In this document: positions 27,910 through 37,075 of the stretch, in pieces | How positions within the stretch are numbered: the stretch's first letter is position 1 | Layout of the letters: each line of letters starts with the position of its first letter | Assembly: GCF_001280435.1 (NCBI RefSeq) | Contig: NZ_LBIP01000013.1 | Coordinates: 1,922,001-1,986,000 of the forward strand | Reading direction: 5' to 3' | Length of the DNA stretch: 64,000 nt | Origin: Mangrovimonas xylaniphaga | GTDB taxonomy: Bacteria; Bacteroidota; Bacteroidia; Flavobacteriales; Flavobacteriaceae | The notes under the pieces: generated by a model | What the model saw: the letters and a program-made list of their open reading frames with translations, nothing else | Database searches by the model: none | What the model was told of the DNA's origin: nothing | Program-made: the position numbers and the translations under genes

Positions 27910-28524
27910 ATGAAGAAAGTAATTTATAGTGTGGCCTTGATCGGGCTGTTGGTGTCTTGTAAAAGCGAAACCAAAAAGGTAACGGAACCCATCGTTGAAG
28001 AAACCGCTCAAGAAATAGTGGAGGTTGAAAAGGAGCCAAGTATTAAAGATGTTGATTTTACATGGACAGCCTTTAAAACACCTGCTAAAGCAGGGGTGAA
28101 TGGTACCTTTTCTGAAATAGCTTATGGAGAATTGACAGAAGCCGATGTTCTTGAGGACAAGTTTAAAGGGCTTACCTTTAACATGGATAAAACAACCGTG
28201 AGTACGGGAGACGCAGCTAGGGATACCACTTTAAAGAATGAATTTTTTGCCCAACTTGTGGGAGATATTTCAGGGCGAATCCTAGAGGTAAAAGATGGTA
28301 AGGCGAAGTTGGAAATTAAACTGAATGACAAAACCATTAACAAGGAATTTTCGTTTGTGCCAGCGGCAGATGGTCAATCAGTTACCTTTGAAGGAAGTGT
28401 TGATCTTTTGGAGGACTTTGGAGCAAACACTGCTTTTGATGCTTTGCACGCTGCTTGTAATGCTTTGCACGAGGGAAAGACTTGGACGGATGTAAATCTT
28501 AAAGCTGTAGTAAGTTTGCAGTAA
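27910..28524 (+). CDS. YceI-like lipoprotein
   Basis: A 204-aa lipoprotein with leader MKKVIYSVALIGLLVSCKSE and lipobox Cys17. The rest matches the YceI lipocalin-like fold, which often binds isoprenoid or other lipids in the periplasm. VDFTWTAFKTPAKAGVNGTF and FNMDKTTVSTGDAARD are the recognisable parts. A Glu-rich linker (about residues 20-45) separates the anchor from the domain. No partner isoprenoid-synthesis gene is next to it. Confidence 0.88.
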   Translation: MKKVIYSVALIGLLVSCKSETKKVTEPIVEETAQEIVEVEKEPSIKDVDFTWTAFKTPAKAGVNGTFSEIAYGELTEADVLEDKFKGLTFNMDKTTVSTGDAARDTTLKNEFFAQLVGDISGRILEVKDGKAKLEIKLNDKTINKEFSFVPAADGQSVTFEGSVDLLEDFGANTAFDALHAACNALHEGKTWTDVNLKAVVSLQ

Positions 28525-28546
28525 TTTATTGCAGTAATAAAAAAGG

Positions 28547-28580
28547 AAAAGCGTTGTCATGTTTGAACAACGCTTTTTTT
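28547..28580. terminator. Bidirectional terminator between the yceI-like gene and trmN6
   Basis: An 11-bp stem (28547-28557 with 28567-28577) lies between two convergent genes, with a T tract to the right and an A tract to the left. Confidence 0.8.
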
Positions 28581-28583
28581 ATG

Positions 28584-29297
28584 TTACATTTTCAAATAGA
28601 AATCTTTGGTAAGCGCAATATAATCTTCGGTGTATTGGTGGCGGGCTGTTTCTATGATAAGTTCTTTGGTGTCTACTTCGGTTTCATTGAATGAGAATTG
28701 AATGAGGCTGCGCTTGATTTCGGTTTCTGGAGTGCCTTTTATCTGTAGAATTTTATTGGGATACAATTGGAATTCCCTCGCCAATGCGATAAAATTATCT
28801 GTTTCAGAATACGGTATGATCACGCAAAAGATACCGGTTTCATCTAGTAAATGTGCAGCGCTTTCCAATAGATGGCCAAAAGGCATAGCGTCTTCAAAAC
28901 GGGCTAAGTCACGTTGAGTGTTGTCTGTTTTATAGGCATCGGAATAGAAAGGCGGATTTGAAATGATCAAATCATATTTATCTTCTATCTCTTCTACAAA
29001 TTCCACCAATGAAGCATGGTAGCAAAACAAACGATCTCCCCAAGGGGAATTTTCAAAATTGGAAACACATTGTTCGTAGGCATCATCATCAATCTCCAGA
29101 GCATCGATAAGTTCAGCATTGCTGCGCTGTGCCAGCATAAGTGCTAAAACTCCTGTTCCAGCTCCAATATCCAAAACAGAAAAAGGGTTGGCTTCCACAG
29201 AAGCCCATGCACCCAAAAGTACACTGTCCGTGCCTATTTTCATGGCACACTTATCTTGTTCAACGGTAAATTGCTTAAATGCAAATGGTTTGTTCAT
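28584..29297 (-). CDS. trmN6: tRNA1(Val) (adenine-37-N6)-methyltransferase
   Basis: SAM-dependent N6-adenine methyltransferase of the YfiC/TrmN6 family, 237 aa. The N-terminus is FKQFTVEQDKCAMKIGTDSV and the SAM motif is VLDIGAGTGVLALML (about 41-55). The catalytic NPPF is in DLIISNPPFYSDAYK (about 110-124). It lies 15 bp downstream of rimM, in a run rpsP, rimM, trmN6 concerned with translation. It ends at a shared terminator. Confidence 0.93.
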   Translation of the reverse strand: MNKPFAFKQFTVEQDKCAMKIGTDSVLLGAWASVEANPFSVLDIGAGTGVLALMLAQRSNAELIDALEIDDDAYEQCVSNFENSPWGDRLFCYHASLVEFVEEIEDKYDLIISNPPFYSDAYKTDNTQRDLARFEDAMPFGHLLESAAHLLDETGIFCVIIPYSETDNFIALAREFQLYPNKILQIKGTPETEIKRSLIQFSFNETEVDTKELIIETARHQYTEDYIALTKDFYLKM

Positions 29298-29312
29298 TGG
29301 TCTGCAAATAAT

Positions 29313-29840
29313 CTATTCTAGGTACAAATCGATCAATCCTTCTGGCGTTTCTACCAAAATAGTTTTGGTTTCTCTGTTCACTTCCTTAATGAATTCGTCG
29401 TTCATTGGAATCAAGATTTCAATGCCATTCCTGTCTATTTCAAACAGCGCTTGTGCTGTACTGTCATTAATATCTTTAATGGTCCCGATTGGTCCAAAGT
29501 TGACATCTTCGATAGCATAACCAATGACTTCGTGGAAATAGAATTTGTTGCCTTCCAGCTTAGGTAGAAATTCCAAAGGTAAATACAAATCACATTTCAT
29601 GATGCTGTCCGCATCCTGTTCGGTGTCGACTTCTTCAAATTTAATGCGAAGCAAATCCGATTTGTGCAACTGGGAGGATTCAATAAAAAATGGCAGCAGA
29701 TTGTTGCGCAGTTCTACAAAAACAGAGTCTAGATTGTCGTAAAGTTCTGGCTCATCGGTATCTAGTTTTACCAGTACTTCGCCTTTGAAACTGTATTTTT
29801 TTACAATCTTACCTAGATAAAAGCAATCTTTTTTTTGCAT
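29313..29840 (-). CDS. rimM: Ribosome maturation factor RimM
   Basis: 16S rRNA-processing factor for 30S assembly that binds ribosomal protein S19. It is 175 aa, with an N-terminal RimM barrel (YLGKIVKKYSFKGEVLVKLD) and a C-terminal PRC barrel (EVIGYAIEDVNFGPIGTIKD to IDLYLE). The gene lies downstream of rpsP on the same strand. A terminator-like hairpin sits between them, so rimM may be expressed at a lower level or from its own promoter. Confidence 0.95.
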   Translation of the reverse strand: MQKKDCFYLGKIVKKYSFKGEVLVKLDTDEPELYDNLDSVFVELRNNLLPFFIESSQLHKSDLLRIKFEEVDTEQDADSIMKCDLYLPLEFLPKLEGNKFYFHEVIGYAIEDVNFGPIGTIKDINDSTAQALFEIDRNGIEILIPMNDEFIKEVNRETKTILVETPEGLIDLYLE

Positions 29841-29916
29841 TGTGAGTGGGTTTTGCCTGAAAAATGAAATAAGTTAAATGTTCTTGGGGATGTGGGAGAC
29901 AAACGGAATGGTACAA

Positions 29917-29945
29917 AAAACTCCGATAGTGACTATCGGAGTTTT
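29917..29945 (-). terminator. Terminator or attenuator between rpsP and rimM
   Basis: A 14-bp inverted repeat (29917-29930 with 29932-29945) lies 22 bases beyond the rpsP stop, with an A run at its left end giving a U tract on the minus strand. It would limit read-through into rimM. Confidence 0.8.
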
Positions 29946-29967
29946 AAAAGTATAAAAAATAAATTTT

Positions 29968-30495
29968 TTATTCTTCTTCGTTAGCAGTTTCTTCTTCTGC
30001 TGTTTCAGCGTTTGCAGCTTCTTCAGCAGCTTTAGCTTCTGCCTCAGCTTCAGCAGCCGCAGCCGCTCTAGCGTCGTTTACAGCTTTTTCTGCTTCCAAT
30101 GCTTTAGCTTTAGCATCTGCATCAGCTTTTGCTAAAGTGTCTTTTTTAGCATCCACTTTCCCGCTTTTCTCTTCCAACCAAGCATTGAATTTAGCTTCAG
30201 CTTGCTCTTCTGTTAAAGCTCCTTTTCTTACTCCGCCAGCCAAATGGTTTTTAAGTAAAGCTCCTTTGTAAGACAAAATAGCTCTAGCCGTATCAGTTGG
30301 TTGTGCACCATTCTGAAGCCATTTTACAGCACCGTCAACATCTAAGTCAATAGTAGCTGGGTTAGAAGTTGGATTGTAAGTTCCTAATTTTTCTAAGAAT
30401 TTACCATCTCTTTTTGCTCTTGCATCTGCTGCAACGATCCAGAAAAAAGGTTTTCCTTTTTTACCGTGTCTTTGTAATCTGATTTTAACTGACAT
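29968..30495 (-). CDS. rpsP: 30S ribosomal protein S16 with long Ala/Glu-rich tail
   Basis: Small-subunit protein bS16. The first 80 residues are a normal S16 (VKIRLQRHGKKGKPFFWIVA and KFLEKLGTYNP). Residues from about 95 to 175 form a low-complexity Ala, Glu, Lys and Asp tail ending ETAEEETANEEE, which roughly doubles the size compared with E. coli S16 (82 aa). Long S16 tails of this sort occur in Bacteroidota. Their function is unknown. The leader contains a promoter box and a small hairpin. Confidence 0.96.
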   Translation of the reverse strand: MSVKIRLQRHGKKGKPFFWIVAADARAKRDGKFLEKLGTYNPTSNPATIDLDVDGAVKWLQNGAQPTDTARAILSYKGALLKNHLAGGVRKGALTEEQAEAKFNAWLEEKSGKVDAKKDTLAKADADAKAKALEAEKAVNDARAAAAAEAEAEAKAAEEAANAETAEEETANEEE

Positions 30496-30509
30496 ATCAA
30501 TTAATTAGT

Positions 30510-30524
30510 GAGGTTCGCGACCTC
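30510..30524 (-). promoter_or_regulatory. Hairpin in the rpsP leader
   Basis: GAGGT-TCGCG-ACCTC is a perfect 5-bp stem in the 5' leader, 15 bases before the rpsP start codon and close to the start-codon region. It may affect translation or mRNA stability; that is inference. Confidence 0.4.
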
Positions 30525-30541
30525 GGTTATTAATAAGTGTG

Positions 30542-30549
30542 CAAAGATA
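30542..30549 (-). promoter_or_regulatory. -7 promoter box for rpsP
   Basis: On the minus strand this reads TATCTTTG, matching TAnnTTTG, 47 bases before the rpsP start. Confidence 0.5.
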
Positions 30550-30661
30550 CTACAATTTTAATTAATAGCATAAATTTTTTAGAATTAGACAGTGACAGAA
30601 TTTTATTATACTTTTGGGTTTTTCAAAGCGTTATTTTAATTAGCCTTAAAAATTAAGCCCT

Positions 30662-31357
30662 ATGAATAAGATGAAAAATATAATGTTTTTTGCGTTGACC
30701 TTGTTTGCAGTCTTTGGCTGTGGTGATGACTTGGAGTTCAGTACGCCTGCTGTAGTTGGAAAGAAAGACGGAGATCCTTGGAGAGCAAAGTTTTATGCGG
30801 CAGATATTGATGAAGGTGGTTTGGTTGTGCAAGGAGGAACTAGTTATGAAACATTGTCTTTAGTGACTACCTTGGACGATGTAGGGACGTACTATTTGGG
30901 TGGGGATAACCAAAATGAAGCACGATTTACAGATGCATATGGTGTCACCTATTCAACATTAAATACACCTGACCCAAGTTTACAAGTGTATCCGGCAGAT
31001 GGAGAGATTATAATTGTAGATTTTGATAAGCCTACAAATACTGTTACAGGTAAATTCAAATTCAATGCTTTTTCAAAGGATGGTTTGGCGAGTGTGAATT
31101 TCATTCAGGGTGAATTTTATAAAGTACCACTTATAGGTGGATTATTGGTGACAGGAGGAGGGACCAGTTGTCAACAGGCCCAGAAAATTTCAGCTGAAGC
31201 CGCATCATCATTAGCGGCCTCAAGCAGTGAATTACCTGAATATGCTGAGTTGTGTAATGCTTATAAGGAAGCTCTAGCTGTGCAGATTAATTCTTGTGGA
31301 GATAGTTCTGGAACGTTGCAGGCAGCTATTGATGCCTTGGGAGATTGTAATCCATAA
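30662..31357 (+). CDS. DUF6252-like lipoprotein
   Basis: A 231-aa lipoprotein with leader MNKMKNIMFFALTLFAVFGC and lipobox Cys20. The central beta-rich region has the pattern KKDGDPWRAKFYAADI and later FIQGEFYKVPL, as in DUF6252 proteins of flavobacteria. A C-terminal part (about 165-231) holds four Cys (SCQQAQ, LCNAY, SCGDSS, DCNP). No function is known. ATG 30671 is an alternative start. Transcribed alone, ending at a strong terminator. Confidence 0.78.
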   Translation: MNKMKNIMFFALTLFAVFGCGDDLEFSTPAVVGKKDGDPWRAKFYAADIDEGGLVVQGGTSYETLSLVTTLDDVGTYYLGGDNQNEARFTDAYGVTYSTLNTPDPSLQVYPADGEIIIVDFDKPTNTVTGKFKFNAFSKDGLASVNFIQGEFYKVPLIGGLLVTGGGTSCQQAQKISAEAASSLAASSSELPEYAELCNAYKEALAVQINSCGDSSGTLQAAIDALGDCNP

Positions 31358-31378
31358 GGAAACTGAAAATAAGATATT

Positions 31379-31406
31379 AAAAAGCGCCTTGTACAAGGCG
31401 CTTTTT
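31379..31406 (+). terminator. Terminator after the DUF6252-like gene
   Basis: A perfect 28-bp palindrome (centre 31392/31393) with a GC-rich core, followed by a run of eight T, lies 22 bases after the stop codon. Confidence 0.88.
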
Positions 31407-31424
31407 TTTGTTTACAACTCTTTA

Positions 31425-31432
31425 TAACTTTG
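31425..31432 (+). promoter_or_regulatory. Possible -7 box for dnaE
   Basis: TAACTTTG matches TAnnTTTG about 140 bases before the dnaE start. The rest of the 216-bp intergenic region shows no other clear signal. Confidence 0.35.
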
Positions 31433-31573
31433 GCTTTGTTGCGTTTTATTTATGCGTATTTTTAAAGGCTTTTCAATAGTTGCAAAATCGTTTTTTAAGG
31501 TGTTGATATAGATGTAGATGCCTTTCTTTGAAACCGCAATTATTACCAATACTGGAATTACAACAGGAGATTT

Positions 31574-34500
31574 ATGTACTTAATTTTTGATACCGAAACA
31601 ACTGGTTTGCCCAAGCGTTGGGATGCCCCTATTTCAGATACCGATAACTGGCCAAGAGCGATACAGATTGCATGGCAGTTACACGATGAGTTAGGACGCT
31701 GTGTAGAGCATCAGGATTTTTTGATACAGCCTGAAGGATTCAATATTCCGTATGATGCCGAGAAGGTCCACGGAATTTCTACCGAATTGGCCCAAGAACA
31801 AGGTGTGTCCTTAAGTGAGGTGTTGGAAAAATTCAATATAGCCTTATCCAAAACCAAATTTGTAGTTGGACAGAATGTTGGCTTTGATGTCAATATTATG
31901 GGGGCAGAATTCTATCGAGAAGGCGTAGCCAATGCACTTCAGGAATTACCGGTTTTGGATACCTGTACGGAACATACAGCGGAATTGTGTCAAATTCCTG
32001 GAGGACGTGGTGGTAAATTTAAGTTGCCAACCTTAACAGAATTGCACCAATACCTGTTCAACCAGCCTTTTGCCGAAGCACATAACGCAACTGCCGATGT
32101 TGAGGCAACAACACGTTGTTTCTTTGAATTGGTGCGTCGTCAAGAATTTACTGTTGAAGCTCTTGATGTAGAGCCTACATATTTCAATAGGTTTAGTGAA
32201 GCTAATCCTGGAGAAATCCAATTAATTGGCTTAAAACACATCAACCTTAAAAAGGCGAGTGATGCTATTAGAAAGCGTCTTGAAAAACAGCAGACTCCAG
32301 ATATTACCGAAGCTGAAATTCAGCAGAATATATCAGATCTTGAGGAAGCTAATTTCGCGCATCTACATAACCATTCACAGTTCTCCGTATTGCAGTCTAC
32401 TATTAGCATTCCGGATTTAGTAGCTGCTGCTGCAAAAAACAACATGCCTGGTGTAGCTATGACAGATCATGCCAATATGATGGGGGCCTTTCATTTTGTG
32501 CGTGCGGTATTGAATCATAACAAAGGAGTTAAGGCTAAAAATGAAGAAGCAATTGCAGCTGGGGGTGAAGCCAAATTAAAGGAAATCAAACCTATTGTAG
32601 GGTGTGAATTCTTTGTGTGTGAAGATCGGTTGGATAAAAGCCGTAAAGACAACGGATATCAAATAGTGATGTTGGCCAAGAATAAAAATGGCTATCACAA
32701 TTTGGCCAAATTGTCTTCCATTGCCTTTACGGAAGGGTTCTATTACGTCCCAAGGATTGATAAGGAAATCATCAAACAATACAAGGAAGATGTGATTGTC
32801 TTGACGGGGAACCTTTATGGAGAAGTGCCGAGTAAGGTATTGAACGTTGGGGAAAATCAGGCAGAGGAAGCTTTGTTGTGGTGGAAGGAGATGTTTCAGG
32901 ATGATTTGTATGTAGAAATCATGCGCCACAATCAGGAAGATGAAAACCGTGTGAATCCGGTGTTGGTTGATTTGGCTAAGAAACATGATGTTAAGGTAAT
33001 TGCTACGAACAATACTTATTATGTAGATCAGAAAGATGCCAATGCACACGACATTTTGTTGTGTGTGAAGGATGGGGAAAAGCAAAGTACCCCAATTGGT
33101 AGAGGGCGTGGCTATCGCTACGGATTGCCAAACCAAGAATATTATTTCAAGTCGGCCGATGAAATGAAATCCTTGTTCAAGGACATTCCAGAGGCTATTT
33201 CAAATATTCAGGAAATTCTAGATAAGGTAGAAGCTTATGATTTGGCTCGGGATGTTCTCTTGCCGAAGTTTGATATTCCTGAGCAATTTCAGCATGAAGA
33301 CGATTTAAAGGATGGAGGCAAACGTGGGGAGAATGCGTATTTAAAGCATTTGACCTACGAAGGAGCCAAAAGGCGTTATGAAGAAATTACGCCCTCCATT
33401 GCTGAGCGTTTAGACTTTGAGCTGGACGTTATCGAGAAAACGGGATATCCGGGTTACTTCTTGATTGTGGAAGACTTCATTCGGGAAGCTCGTAACATGG
33501 ACGTGTCGGTAGGGCCGGGTCGTGGATCGGCGGCGGGATCTGCCGTAGCCTACTGTTTGGGGATTACCAATATAGACCCAATCAAGTACGATCTGCTTTT
33601 TGAGAGATTCTTGAATCCGGATCGTGTGAGTATGCCCGATATTGATATCGATTTTGATGATGAAGGACGTAGCCGTGTTATGGATTATGTAATCGGTAAA
33701 TATGGAAGCAGTCAGGTGGCGCAAATTATCACCTACGGAACCATGGCGGCCAAGTCGTCTATTCGTGATACGGCAAGGGTGTTGGATTTGCCTTTGTTTG
33801 AAGCTGACAGGATTGCCAAATTGATCCCAAACATGACCAAACTGAACAAGATTTTTGGTTTGGATGAAAAAGGGTTGAAGGCAAAGTTCAAATCCGAAGA
33901 GATTGAATTGATACAGGAACTTTTCAATATTTCGGAAGGGGCAGGTTTAGATTCGGAGACGGTAAACATGGCCAGGGTTTTGGAAGGTTCTGTTCGAAAT
34001 ACAGGAATCCATGCCTGTGGGGTGATCATTACCCCAGATGATATTACCAAGTTCGTACCCGTGTCCTTAGCCAAGGATTCCGATTTGTATGTGACGCAGT
34101 TTGATAACTCGGTAGTGGAATCTGCAGGACTGTTAAAAATGGATTTCTTGGGGTTGAAAACACTGACCCTGATTAAGGATACCGTGAAGATTGTAAAGGC
34201 GAAACATGGCATAGAGTTGGATCCGGAGAATTTCCCTCTGGATGATCAAATGACTTATGAGCTGTTCCAGCGAGGTGAAACGGTTGGGGTGTTCCAATAC
34301 GAATCCCCTGGGATGCAAAAACACATGCAGTCCTTAAAGCCAACGGTGTTTGATGACCTTATTGCCATGAACGCATTGTACCGTCCAGGGCCAATGGAAT
34401 ACATCCCAGACTTTATTGCGCGTAAGCATGGAGACCAGGAAATTGTTTACGATTTGCCGGCCATGGAGGAATATCTTAAGGAAACCTATGGGATTACGGT

Positions 34501-35962
34501 TTATCAGGAGCAGGTAATGTTGCTGTCGCAAAAATTGGCCAACTTCTCCAAGGGTGACGCCGATATGCTTCGTAAGGCGATGGGTAAAAAGATATTCGCT
34601 TTACTTGAAAAGTTGAAACCCCAGTTTTTGGATGGCGGGGAAGCTAATGGGCATCCGCGTAAGGTGTTGGAGAAGATTTGGAAAGACTGGGAAGCGTTTG
34701 CAAGTTACGCATTCAACAAATCCCACTCTACCTGTTATGCTTGGATTGCCTATCAAACAGCTTATTTAAAGGCGCATTATCCTGCGGAATATATGGCAGC
34801 GGTACTTTCCAATAACATGAACGACATCAAACAGGTGACTTTCTTTATGGAGGAGTGTAAGCGCATGAAATTAAATGTACTTGGGCCTGATGTTAATGAA
34901 TCCTTTTATAAATTCTCCGTAAACGATCAAAATGCCGTGCGTTTTGGTATGGGAGCAATTAAAGGAGTGGGTCATGGTGCCGTAAAAACCATTGTTGATA
35001 ATAGAAAGAAGGATGGTTTTTATAAGTCTATTTTCGATTTGGCCAAACGTATCGATTTAAGGGCTGCGAACAAGAAGGCCTTTGAAAACTTGGCTTTGGC
35101 TGGTGGGTTCGACTGTTTTTCTGGAACCCATCGTGCTCAATATTTCCATGATGAAGGAGATGGCATTACCTTTTTGGAAAAGGCGATTAAATATGGAAAC
35201 AAGCACCAAGAGAACGAGAATTCGGCACAAGTAAGTCTTTTTGGAGAGTCTAGTGATGTGCAAATTGAAGAGCCTGTTGTACCGCCTTGCGAGACTTGGG
35301 GGACTATGGAAAAATTGGCTCGGGAAAAGGAAGTGGTAGGGATTTACATCTCAGGACACCCATTGGATGATTTCAAAATAGAATTGAATACTTTCTGTAA
35401 TGCCACCTTGGCGGCATTGACACAACTGGATCAGTTTGTCAACCGTGAACTAACTGTGGGGGGTGTGGTGACCGATGTGCAGCACAGGGTGAGTAAGCAG
35501 GGGAAAGGTTGGGCCATGTTCACGATGGACGATTATAATAACAGTGTTGAATTCAGGATTTTTGGTGAAGAGTATTTGAAATTCCGACACTTTTTAGTGC
35601 AGAACTCCTTTGTATTTGTGAAAGTGTTTGTTCGAGAAGGATGGATTACCAATAAGGACACCGGGCAGCGAGGAGAGCCGAGGATGCAGTTCAACTATTT
35701 CCAATTGTTGCATGATGTTATGGAAACCTATGCTAGAAAGTTGTCCATTCAACTTAATATTGCTGATCTAGAAGAGGAAAAAGTACACATGCTTAGCGAT
35801 TTGATAAGGATGCACTCTGGTGAAAAGGCATTGAACTTTACGGTATATGATAATGAGGAGCAAATAAAACTGGAAATGATTGGCCGAAAACAGAAGGTGC
35901 GGATTTCACAGGAATTGCTAAAGGAATTGGAGAATCAAAATATCCTTTACAAACTTAATTAG
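31574..35962 (+). CDS. dnaE: DNA polymerase III alpha subunit with fused N-terminal exonuclease domain
   Basis: Replicative polymerase of 1462 aa. Residues 1-190 form a DEDDh 3'-5' exonuclease (Asp6 and Glu8 in FDTETTGLP, Asp105 in GFDVN, His170 and Asp175 in HNATADVEAT). This is the proofreading role usually held by a separate epsilon subunit. A PHP domain begins near residue 260 (HLHNHSQFS, 263-271). The polymerase core has GPGRGSAAGSAVAYCLG and the catalytic PDIDIDFDD (688-696), followed by helix-hairpin-helix and OB domains. E. coli DnaE is 1160 aa and lacks the exonuclease. The fusion occurs in flavobacteria. No partner gene is adjacent. Confidence 0.97.
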   Translation: MYLIFDTETTGLPKRWDAPISDTDNWPRAIQIAWQLHDELGRCVEHQDFLIQPEGFNIPYDAEKVHGISTELAQEQGVSLSEVLEKFNIALSKTKFVVGQNVGFDVNIMGAEFYREGVANALQELPVLDTCTEHTAELCQIPGGRGGKFKLPTLTELHQYLFNQPFAEAHNATADVEATTRCFFELVRRQEFTVEALDVEPTYFNRFSEANPGEIQLIGLKHINLKKASDAIRKRLEKQQTPDITEAEIQQNISDLEEANFAHLHNHSQFSVLQSTISIPDLVAAAAKNNMPGVAMTDHANMMGAFHFVRAVLNHNKGVKAKNEEAIAAGGEAKLKEIKPIVGCEFFVCEDRLDKSRKDNGYQIVMLAKNKNGYHNLAKLSSIAFTEGFYYVPRIDKEIIKQYKEDVIVLTGNLYGEVPSKVLNVGENQAEEALLWWKEMFQDDLYVEIMRHNQEDENRVNPVLVDLAKKHDVKVIATNNTYYVDQKDANAHDILLCVKDGEKQSTPIGRGRGYRYGLPNQEYYFKSADEMKSLFKDIPEAISNIQEILDKVEAYDLARDVLLPKFDIPEQFQHEDDLKDGGKRGENAYLKHLTYEGAKRRYEEITPSIAERLDFELDVIEKTGYPGYFLIVEDFIREARNMDVSVGPGRGSAAGSAVAYCLGITNIDPIKYDLLFERFLNPDRVSMPDIDIDFDDEGRSRVMDYVIGKYGSSQVAQIITYGTMAAKSSIRDTARVLDLPLFEADRIAKLIPNMTKLNKIFGLDEKGLKAKFKSEEIELIQELFNISEGAGLDSETVNMARVLEGSVRNTGIHACGVIITPDDITKFVPVSLAKDSDLYVTQFDNSVVESAGLLKMDFLGLKTLTLIKDTVKIVKAKHGIELDPENFPLDDQMTYELFQRGETVGVFQYESPGMQKHMQSLKPTVFDDLIAMNALYRPGPMEYIPDFIARKHGDQEIVYDLPAMEEYLKETYGITVYQEQVMLLSQKLANFSKGDADMLRKAMGKKIFALLEKLKPQFLDGGEANGHPRKVLEKIWKDWEAFASYAFNKSHSTCYAWIAYQTAYLKAHYPAEYMAAVLSNNMNDIKQVTFFMEECKRMKLNVLGPDVNESFYKFSVNDQNAVRFGMGAIKGVGHGAVKTIVDNRKKDGFYKSIFDLAKRIDLRAANKKAFENLALAGGFDCFSGTHRAQYFHDEGDGITFLEKAIKYGNKHQENENSAQVSLFGESSDVQIEEPVVPPCETWGTMEKLAREKEVVGIYISGHPLDDFKIELNTFCNATLAALTQLDQFVNRELTVGGVVTDVQHRVSKQGKGWAMFTMDDYNNSVEFRIFGEEYLKFRHFLVQNSFVFVKVFVREGWITNKDTGQRGEPRMQFNYFQLLHDVMETYARKLSIQLNIADLEEEKVHMLSDLIRMHSGEKALNFTVYDNEEQIKLEMIGRKQKVRISQELLKELENQNILYKLN

Positions 35963-36061
35963 GTGGTTTTGGACTTATGCCAAATTAGCATAATAAGCTG
36001 AAACAATGTGGATATAATCAAAACATATTGTCAGTATGTAAGCTTTGGCAAATTTTTTGAC

Positions 36062-36069
36062 TAAGTTTG
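36062..36069 (+). promoter_or_regulatory. -7 promoter box for trxA
   Basis: TAAGTTTG matches TAnnTTTG 46 bases before the trxA start. Confidence 0.45.
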
Positions 36070-36115
36070 CATATTCATAGAAAACTGAAGTAAAACACAA
36101 TTTAAATTATAGATT

Positions 36116-36433
36116 ATGGCATTAGAGATAACAGATGCAACGTTTGAAGAAACCGTTTTGAATAGTGACAAACCGGTTATGGTCGATTTTTGGGCGGCAT
36201 GGTGTGGTCCTTGTAGAATGGTAGCACCTATCATTGACGAGATTAGCAAAGAATACGAAGGTAAAGCTGTTGTTGGTAAAGTTGATGTTGATGCTAACCA
36301 AGAATTTGCTGCAAAATATGGTGTGCGTAACATTCCTACGGTATTGGTATTCCAAAACGGTGAAGTTGTAGGTCGTCAAGTTGGTGTAGCTCAAAAGAGT
36401 GCTTATACAGAAGCTATCGATTCTCTATTATAA
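36116..36433 (+). CDS. trxA: Thioredoxin
   Basis: A 105-aa cytosolic thioredoxin with active site WCGPC (Cys30 and Cys33) in VDFWAAWCGPCRMVAP. The cis-Pro lies in YGVRNIPTVLVFQNG, and the C-terminal helix is normal. No signal peptide is present. It ends at its own terminator, so it is separate from the downstream ClpP-like gene despite the same direction. Confidence 0.98.
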   Translation: MALEITDATFEETVLNSDKPVMVDFWAAWCGPCRMVAPIIDEISKEYEGKAVVGKVDVDANQEFAAKYGVRNIPTVLVFQNGEVVGRQVGVAQKSAYTEAIDSLL

Positions 36434-36457
36434 AAAATACTTTCCAAAAGAAATGTG

Positions 36458-36488
36458 AAAGGTTTGCTGTGTTCAGCAAACCTTTTTT
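36458..36488 (+). terminator. Terminator after trxA
   Basis: A perfect 12-bp stem (36458-36469 with 36474-36485) with loop TGTT and a following T tract lies 24 bases after the stop. Confidence 0.87.
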
Positions 36489-36513
36489 TATTTTTAGGAA
36501 AAAATGATATACC

Positions 36514-37056
36514 ATGAATAAACAGCCAAAAGTACAAGATCTTATAGATAGTAAATTGTTGGACCAACGCAAAGTGTTTCTGTGGGGGCAAGTAGATGAT
36601 AAGTCTGCCAAACATGTTATTGACCGCTTATTGTATTTAGATGCCTTAGAGGTCAAGGATATTCAATTATACATTAATAGTCCAGGAGGCTATGTAACCT
36701 CGGGTTTTGCCATTTATGACTGCATTAAATCACTCAATAGCGATGTCTCTACCATATGCACAGGATTGGCGGCTTCTATGGGCTCTATTTTGCTTTCTGT
36801 GGGGAAAAAGGGTAAGCGGTTTATTCAACCTCACGCCAGAGTGATGATACATCAACCAAGTGGGGGAGCAAGAGGACCTGCAAGTGATATTGAGATTACT
36901 GCTTTGGAAATTATTAAAACCAAAGAATTGAGTGCTCAAATTTTGGCCGATAACTGTGGTCAGGATTTTGAGAAGGTAATGAAGGATTTTAACCGTGACC
37001 ATTGGATGGGAGCAGAGGAATCGGTGGAATATGGCATTGTGGATGCTATTATATAA
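36514..37056 (+). CDS. ClpP-like ATP-dependent protease subunit (stand-alone paralogue)
   Basis: Serine protease of the ClpP family, 180 aa. The catalytic triad is complete: Ser88 in LAASMGS, His113 in VMIHQPSGG and Asp162 in FNRDHW. It starts without an obvious propeptide. No clpX or tig gene adjoins it; it lies between trxA and a DUF58 gene, so it is probably a second ClpP and not the main clpPX copy. Whether it pairs with another ClpP ring or a specific unfoldase is unknown. Confidence 0.9.
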   Translation: MNKQPKVQDLIDSKLLDQRKVFLWGQVDDKSAKHVIDRLLYLDALEVKDIQLYINSPGGYVTSGFAIYDCIKSLNSDVSTICTGLAASMGSILLSVGKKGKRFIQPHARVMIHQPSGGARGPASDIEITALEIIKTKELSAQILADNCGQDFEKVMKDFNRDHWMGAEESVEYGIVDAII

Positions 37057-37075
37057 ATGAGTGTTTTTTATTTGA

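Noticed and set aside
32576-33136. 186-codon open frame on the minus strand
   Set aside because: It lies wholly inside dnaE on the opposite strand, its translation shows no family-like pattern, and dnaE is certain here.
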